Origin: Apodemus sylvaticus | Lineage: Eukaryota; Chordata; Mammalia; Rodentia; Muridae | Direction of reading: 5' to 3' | NCBI RefSeq assembly: GCF_947179515.1 | Contig: NC_067474.1 | Location: forward strand, 92,569,324-92,633,323 | DNA: 64,000 nt | Shown: positions 58,371 through 64,000 of the stretch, one piece after another | How positions within the stretch are numbered: position 1 is the stretch's first letter | Layout: each line of letters begins with the position of its first letter | Translations under genes and position numbers: made by a program | Notes under the pieces: generated by a model | Database searches by the model: none | Told to the model about the DNA's origin: nothing | The model's input: only the letters and a program-made list of their open reading frames with translations

Positions 58371-61300
58371 TTAATATCCACTTATTAGTGAGTGCATACC
58401 ATGATTCATCTTTTGAGTCTGTGTTACCTCACTAAGTATGATGTTCTCTAGCAACATCCATTTGCCTAAGAATTTCATGAATTCATTGTTTCTAATGGCT
58501 GAATAGTACTCCATTGTGTAGATAAACCACATTTTTTGCATCCACTCTTCTGTTGAGGGATACCTGGGTTCTTTCCAGCATCTGGCAATTATAAATAGGG
58601 CTGGAATGAACATAGTAGAGCACGTATCCTTATTACATGGTGGGGAATCCTCTGGTATATGCCCAGGAGTGGTATAGCAGGATCTTCTGGAAGTGAGGTG
58701 CCCAGTTTTCGGAGGAACCACCAGACTGATTTCCAGAGTGGTTGTACCAATTTGCAACTCCACCAGCAGTGGAGGAGTGCTCCTCTTTCTCCACACCCTC
58801 TCCAACACCTGCTATCTCTGGAATTTTTAACCTTAGCCATTCTGACTGGTGTAAGGTGAAATCTCAAGGTTGTTTTGATTTGCATTTCCCTAATGACCAA
58901 TGAAGTTGAGCATTTTTAAAGATGCTTCTCCGCCATCCGATGTTCTTCAGGTGAGAATTCTTTGTTTAACTCTGTACCCCATTTTTAATAGGGTTGTTTG
59001 GTTTTCTGGAGTCTAACTTCTTGAGTTCTTTATATATATTGGATATTAGCCCTCTATCTGATGTAGGATTGGTGAAGATCTTTTCCCAATTTGTTGGTTG
59101 CCGATTTGTCCTCTTGATGGTGTCCTTTGCCTTACAGAAACTTTGTAATTTTATGAGGTCCCATTTGTCAATTCTTGCTCTTAGAGCATACTCTATTGGT
59201 GTTCTGTTCAGAAACTTTCTCCTTGTACCGATGTCCTCAAGGGTCTTCCCCAATTTCTTTTCTATTAACTTCAGAGTGTCTGGCTTTATGTGGAGGTCCT
59301 TCATCCATTTGGATTTGAGCTTGGTACAAGGAGACAAGGATGGATCAATTCGCATTCTTCTGCATGCTGACCTCCAGTTGAACCAGCACCATTTGTTGAA
59401 AAGGCTATCTTTTTTCCATTGGATGTTTTCAGCCTCTTTGTCGAGGATCAAGTGGCCATAGGTGTGTGGGTTCATTTCTGGATCTTCAATCCTATTCCAT
59501 TGATCCTCCTGCCTGTCACTGTACCAATACCATGCAGTTTTTAACACTATTGCTTTGTAGTATTGCTTGAGGAAAGGGATACTGATTCCCCAGAATTTCT
59601 TTTGTTGCTGAGAATAGTTTTAGCTATCCTGGGTTTTTTGTTATTCCAGATGAATTTGATAATTGCTCTTTCTAACTCTGTGAAGAATTGAGTTGGGATT
59701 TTGATGGGTATTGCATTGAATCTGTATATTGCTTTTGGCAAAATGGCCATTTTAACTATATTGATTCTACCGATCCAAGAGCATGGGAGGTTTTCCCATT
59801 TTCTGAGGTCTTCTTCCATTTCCTTCTTCAGAGTCTTGAAGATCTTGTCATACAGATCTTTCACATGTTTGGTAAGAGTCACCCCAAGATACTTTATACT
59901 GTTTGTGGCTATTGTGAAGGGGGTCATTTCCCTAATTTCTTTCTCAGCCTGCTTATCCTTTGAGTATAGGAAGGCCACTGATTTGCTTGAGTTGATTTTA
60001 TAACCTGCCACTTTGCTGAAGTTGTTTGTCAGCTGTAGGAGTTCTAGTGGAGTTTTTTGGGTCACTTAGGTAGACTATCATGTCATCTGCAAATAATGAT
60101 AGTTTGACTTCTTCCTTTCCAATTTGTATCCCTTTGACCTCCTTATGTAGTCGAATTGTCGGAGCTAGTACCTCAAGTACAATATTGAAAAGATAAGGAG
60201 AGAGGGGGCAGCCCTGACTAGTCCCTGATTTTAGTGGGATTGCTTCAAGTTTCTCTCCATTTAGTTTGATGCTGGCTACCGGTTTGCTGTATATTGCTTT
60301 TACTATGTTTAGGTATGGGCCTTGAATTCCTGTTCTCTCCAAGACTTTAAGCATGAAAGGATGATGAATTTTGTCAAATGCCTTTTCAGCATCCAATGAA
60401 ATGACCATGTGGTTTTGTTCCTTGAGTTTGTTTATGTAGTGGATTGCATTGATGGATTTCCGTATATTGAACCAATCCTGCATTCCCGGGATAAAGCCTA
60501 CTTGATCATGGTGGATGATCGTTTTGATGTGTTCTTGGATTCGGTTGGCAAGAATTTTATTGAGTATTTTTGCATCGATGTTCATAACGGAAATTGGCCT
60601 GAAGTTCTCTTTCTTTGTTGGATCTTTGTGTGGTTTTGGTATCAGCGTAATTGTGGCTTCATAGAAGGAATTGGGTAGTGTTCCTTCTGTTTCTATTTTG
60701 TGGAATAGTTTGAAGAGTATTGGTGTTAACTCTTCTTTGAAGGTCTGGTAGAATTCTGCACTGAAACCATCTGGTCCTGTGCTTTTTTTGGTTGGAAGAC
60801 TTTCTATGACTCCTTCAATTTCTTTAGGCATTATGGGACTGTGTAGATGATCTATTTGGTCCTGACTTAATTTTAGTATTTTGTATCTGTCAAGGAAATT
60901 GTCCATTTCCTCCAGGTTCTCCAGTTGTGTTGAGTACAGGCTCTTGTAGTAGGATCTGATGATTTTTTGGATTTCCTCAGTTTCTGTTGTTATATCTCCC
61001 TTTTCATTTCTAAGTTTGTTAATTTGGATACTTTCTCTGTGCCCTTTGGTCAGTCTGGCTAAGGGTTTATCTATCTTGTTGATTTTCTCAAAGAACCAGC
61101 TCCGGGTTTTGTTGATTCTTTGTATAATTCTCTTTGTTTCTACTTGATTGATTTCAGCCCTGAGTTTGATGATTTCCTGCCTTCTACTCCTCCTGGGTGA
61201 GATAGCTTCTTTTTGTTCCAGGGCTTTCAGGTGTGTCATTAAGCTGGTAATGTATGCTCTCTCCATTTTCTTTTTGGAGGCACTCAGGGCTATGAGTTTT

Positions 61301-61643
61301 CCTCTTCGCACTGCTTTCATTGTGTCCCATAGATTTAGGTATGTTGTGTCTTCATTTTCATTGTGTTCTAAAAAGTCTTTAATTTCTTTCTTTATTTCGT
61401 CCTTGACCAAGGAATCATGGAGTAGAATATTGTTCAATTTCCACGTGTATGTGGGTTTTCTGTTATTTTTGTTGCTATAGAAGACCACTTTTACTCCATA
61501 GTGATCTGATAGGAGGCATGGGATTAGTTCGATCTTCTTATATTTGTTGAGGTCTGTCTTGTGACCAATTATATGGTCGATTTTGGAGAAGGTACCTTGA
61601 GGTGCTGAGAAAAAGGTATATTCTTTTGCTTTAGGATAGAATG

Positions 61644-61705
<62 letters not shown>

Positions 61706-62235
61706 GTTAAATCTAATTGGTCCAAAGCTTCAATTAATTTCATTATGTCCCTGTTTAGTTTCTGTTTTCCTGATCAGTCCATTGAGGAAAGTGCAGTGTT
61801 GAAGTCACCCACAATTATTGTGTTAGGTGTAATGTGTGCTTTGAGCTTTAATAAAGTTTCTTTTATGAATGAGGGTGCCCTTGCATTTGGAGCATAAATG
61901 TTCAGGATTGAGAGTTCTTCTTGTATTTTTCCTTTGACCAGCAAGAAGTGTCCCTCATGGTCTCTTTTGATGACTTTGGGTTGAAAGTCAATTTTATCTG
62001 ATATTAAAATGGCTACTCCAGCTTGTTTCCTGAGACCATTTGCTTGTAAAATTGTATTCCAGCCTTTTACTCTAAGGTAGTGTTTGTCTTTGACCCTTAG
62101 GTGTGTTTCCTGTAAACAGCAAAATGTAGGATCCTGTTTACATATCCAGTAAGTTAGTCTATGTCTTTTTATTGGGGCATTGAGTCCATTGATGTTAAGA
62201 GATATTAAGGAATAGTGATTGTTACTTCCTGTCAT
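58371..62235 (-). pseudogene. L1 ORF2 (endonuclease/reverse transcriptase), inactivated
   Basis: ORF2p nicks target DNA and reverse-transcribes L1 RNA at the nick. It starts at 62,235 with MTGSNNHYSLISLNINGLNA. The endonuclease keeps the LNINGLN, QETH, GDFNTA and SDHYG motifs, but a TGA at 61,774-61,776 (CGA to TGA type, after SSMD) cuts it. A TA microsatellite next to it adds a run of Ile-Tyr codons. A 581-codon frame then carries the fingers/palm of RT, with FADD at 60,082-60,093. A 2-base loss near 60,043 shifts the frame, and 1-base losses near 59,592, 58,983 and 58,656 shift it again. The Cys-rich motif and the natural end GMHSLISGY are present. Confidence 0.95.
61643..61702. repeat. (TA)n microsatellite inside the ORF2 endonuclease domain
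   Basis: About 60 bases of TA within the codons for LTDIY...TF, giving IYIYIY in the ORF2 frame without shifting it. The sister copy at 24,048-24,060 has only a short TATATATG here. Confidence 0.97.
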
Positions 62236-62294
62236 TTTTGACGTTATTTTTTAAATTTGATTGCTTAACTTCTTTTGGGTTTGATGAAAGGTTA

Positions 62295-63500
62295 CTATCT
62301 TGCTTTTTCCAGGGTCAAGTTTCCCTCCCTGTATTGTTGTTTTCCTCCTATTATCCTTTGTAGGGCTGGGTTTGTGGATAGGTATTGGGTAAACTTGGTT
62401 TTGTCATGGAATATCTTAGTTTCTCCATCTACGGTGATTGAGAGTTTTGCTGGATATAGTAGTTTTGGCTGGCATTTGTGTTCTCTTAGAGTCTGCATGA
62501 GATCAGCCCAGGATCTTCTAGCCTTCATAGTCTCAGGTGAAAAGTCTGCTGTGATTCTGATAGGTCTTCCTTTATATATTACTTGGCCTTTTTCTCTTAC
62601 TGCCTTTAATATTCTTTCTTTGTTTAGTACATTTGGTGTTTTGATTATTTTGTGACGGGAAGTATTTCTGTTCTAGTCCAGTCTGTTTGGAGTTCTGTAG
62701 GCTTCTTGTATATTCATGGGCATCTCTCTCTTTAGGTTAGGGAAGTTTTCTTCCATAATTTTATTGAAGATATTTGCTGGCCCTTTAAGTTGTAAATCTT
62801 CACTCTCATCTATGCCTATAATCCTTAGGTTTGGTCTTCTCATTGTGTCCTGGATTTCCTGGATATTTTGGGTTACAAGCTTTTTACTTTTTGCATTTTC
62901 TTTAACTGTTGAGTCCATGGTTTATATGGTATATTCAGTGTCTGAGATTCTTTCTTCTATCTCTTGTATTCTGTTGTTGATATTTGCGTCTATGTCCACT
63001 GATTTCTTCCCAAGGCTTTCTATCTCCAAAGTTGTCTCCCTTTGAGTTTTCTTAGTTGTTTCTACTTCTGATTTTAGATCCTGGATTGTTTTGCTTAGCT
63101 CCTTCACTTGCTTGTTTGTGCTTTCCTGTAATTCTTTAAAAGATTTTTGTGTTTCCTCTTTCATGACCGCAGCCTGTTGACCAAAGTTCTCCTGTATTTC
63201 TTTAAGTATTTTTTGTGTTTCCTCACTATTGGCTTTTGTATCCTCCTGGATTTCTTTCAATGATTTTTGTGTTTCCCTTGCAAGGGCTTCTAACTATTGA
63301 TCCATTTTCTCCTGAATTTCTTTAAGTATGTCCTTTATGTGTTCCTGTACCAGCATCATGACCAGTGATCTTAAATCCAAATCTTGTTTTACTGGTGTGA
63401 TGGGGTATCCAGGACATGCTGGTAAAGGAGAATTGGGTTCAGATGTTGCCATATTGCCTTGATTTATGTTAGTGACGTTCCTGTGTCTGCCTTTTGCCAT
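62295..63500 (-). pseudogene. L1 ORF1 (RNA-binding chaperone), inactivated
   Basis: Starts at 63,500 with MAKGRHRNVTNINQGNMATS and ends LEKAR-stop at 62,295. Domains in order: a charged N-terminus (63,500-63,300), a coiled coil of heptad-like KEIQE/KSFKELQE repeats (63,260-62,922), the RNA-binding region NLRIIGIDESEDLQ (near 62,820), and the C-terminal domain LYPAKLSITVDGETK (near 62,450). In-frame stops at about 63,294, 62,922, 62,673 and 62,295-62,530 boundaries separate these open pieces. ORF1p forms trimers through the coiled coil and coats L1 RNA; this copy can make at most fragments. Confidence 0.92.
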
Positions 63501-64000
63501 CTAGTTCTCACTGGTGTTAGTTGGTGTTGTCAATGCTGGACTTACCAGTTCAAGCTGCCCCTTCCCAGGTGGCCTCTGGTACACAGCTTACCTCATGCAC
63601 TGCCTGGAGACAGGGTGTTGTTGTCCAGGCTGTTCAGACCCCAAAGCAGACACCTGAAGGCTCATGCTGGGGCCTGCTGGATTCACTGGAGCACACCGAC
63701 TTCTCCCTGCTGGCCGCCTGGAAGTCCCACTTGCCTCTTTCAGGACTTGGAGATGTGTTGTTGCTGCTCAGGCTGATCTGGATCCGGAAGCGGAGAGGTC
63801 CGAGGGCTACTGCCAAAGGCCTCAGGACTGAAGCCTAAGCTCAGTGCCACAGGGAATGAGCTCTGCTGTGAGCTCCCAGACTGCCTCTGGGAACACACCA
63901 GGTCCCCCCCGCACTTCCTGGAGACTGAGTGCTGTGGCCCAGGCTGTTCAGATCCTAAAGCAGGTGCCTGAAGGCACCTGCTGGGGCCCACTGGATTCAC
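63501..64000 (-). promoter_or_regulatory. L1 5' UTR with tandem repeat structure (partial)
   Basis: A GC-rich region upstream of ORF1, cut by the window edge. CCTGGAGAC(A/T)G, GTCCAGGCTGTTCAGA(C/T)CC-like and AAGCAG(A/G)(C/T)(A/G)CCTGAAGG blocks occur at about 63,603-63,690 and again at about 63,917-64,000, a period of roughly 314 bases. A weaker third match starts near 63,745. Internal L1 promoters of rodents are often built from tandem units; function here is inferred. Chance ORFs on both strands are ignored. Confidence 0.75.

Larger units (their letters stand above)
58110..64000 (-). mobile_element. Nearly full-length rat-type L1, inactivated, runs off the right edge
   Basis: The largest element of the window: poly-A and 3' UTR (58,110-58,370), ORF2 (58,371-62,235), a 59-base intercistronic gap, ORF1 (62,295-63,500) and at least 500 bases of 5' UTR. 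The left flank is T-rich, so the TSD cannot be read without the other side. ORF2 has one clear stop and at least four frameshifts, and ORF1 several stops, so it is not autonomous. Its low divergence from the other rat-type copies here suggests it is fairly young. Confidence 0.95.

Noticed and set aside
59688..60003. Plus-strand ORFs opposite ORF2 (also at 19,341-20,431, 28,658-29,257, 58,994-59,461)
   Set aside because: Antisense shadows of conserved L1 ORF2 codons; the same pattern recurs at every L1 copy.
63459..63838. Plus ORFs of 105 codons and minus ORF at 63,740-64,000
   Set aside because: They overlap the L1 5' UTR, have no family resemblance, and arise from its GC-rich, CpG-poor composition.

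Overview
This 64 kb window looks like gene-poor, AT-rich rodent nuclear DNA. It is almost certainly murine, and rat is the best guess. The younger L1 (LINE-1) copies end in the rat-type 3' tail: an ATTCGATATA box before the poly-A, and a 3' UTR with the AAAGGGGAAATCA-like block. Older copies have Lx-type 3' UTRs. The species call rests on remembered family features, not on a search. I found no host protein-coding gene that I can name. The long open reading frames are all L1 ORF2/ORF1 remnants, antisense shadows of them, or microsatellite artefacts.

Layout. 1-6.9 kb: mostly unassigned AT-rich DNA with a very short L1 tip, TG/AT microsatellites, an old B-type SINE and an LTR-like repeat. 6.9-10.7 kb: an old L1 ORF1 (+) interrupted by a short L1 with a 10-bp target-site duplication (TSD), then a 2.3 kb L1 with an inverted 5' part. 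10.7-18.4 kb: sparse, with L1 3'-UTR pieces, a B2/B3-type SINE and a GA-rich tract. 18.6-26.8 kb: two L1s in the same orientation (-), joined head to tail at about 21,965. The second has ORF2, ORF1 and 5' UTR, and carries a 415-bp inverted L1 flanked by a 15-bp TSD. 27.2-29.7 kb: a 5'-inverted L1 that itself contains another 5'-inverted L1, both with TSDs. 29.7-31.8 kb: non-repetitive, with one exon-like stretch. 31.8-34.6 kb: an old L1 (+) whose ORF1 is split by a 985-bp poly-A retrocopy of an unknown transcript. 35-42.7 kb: more rearranged L1s, a roughly 300-bp GAAA satellite and an Lx element inside an ancient L1. 42.9-45 kb: a mosaic of ancient L1 pieces. 45-58 kb: mostly unassigned, with L1 3' ends, a U6 snRNA retropseudogene and a 180-bp 5'-inverted L1. 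58.1-64 kb: a nearly complete but inactivated L1 (-) that runs off the right edge inside its 5' UTR.

The elements do not cooperate as a pathway. The window records successive L1 retrotransposition, much of it L1 into L1, plus trans-mobilised cellular RNAs (U6 and one unknown polyadenylated RNA). The most distinctive feature is the number of 5'-inverted ('twin-primed') insertions: five clear and two probable, four of the clear ones with TSDs of 13-16 bp that I could read directly. No CRISPR array, operon, tRNA or rRNA was seen.
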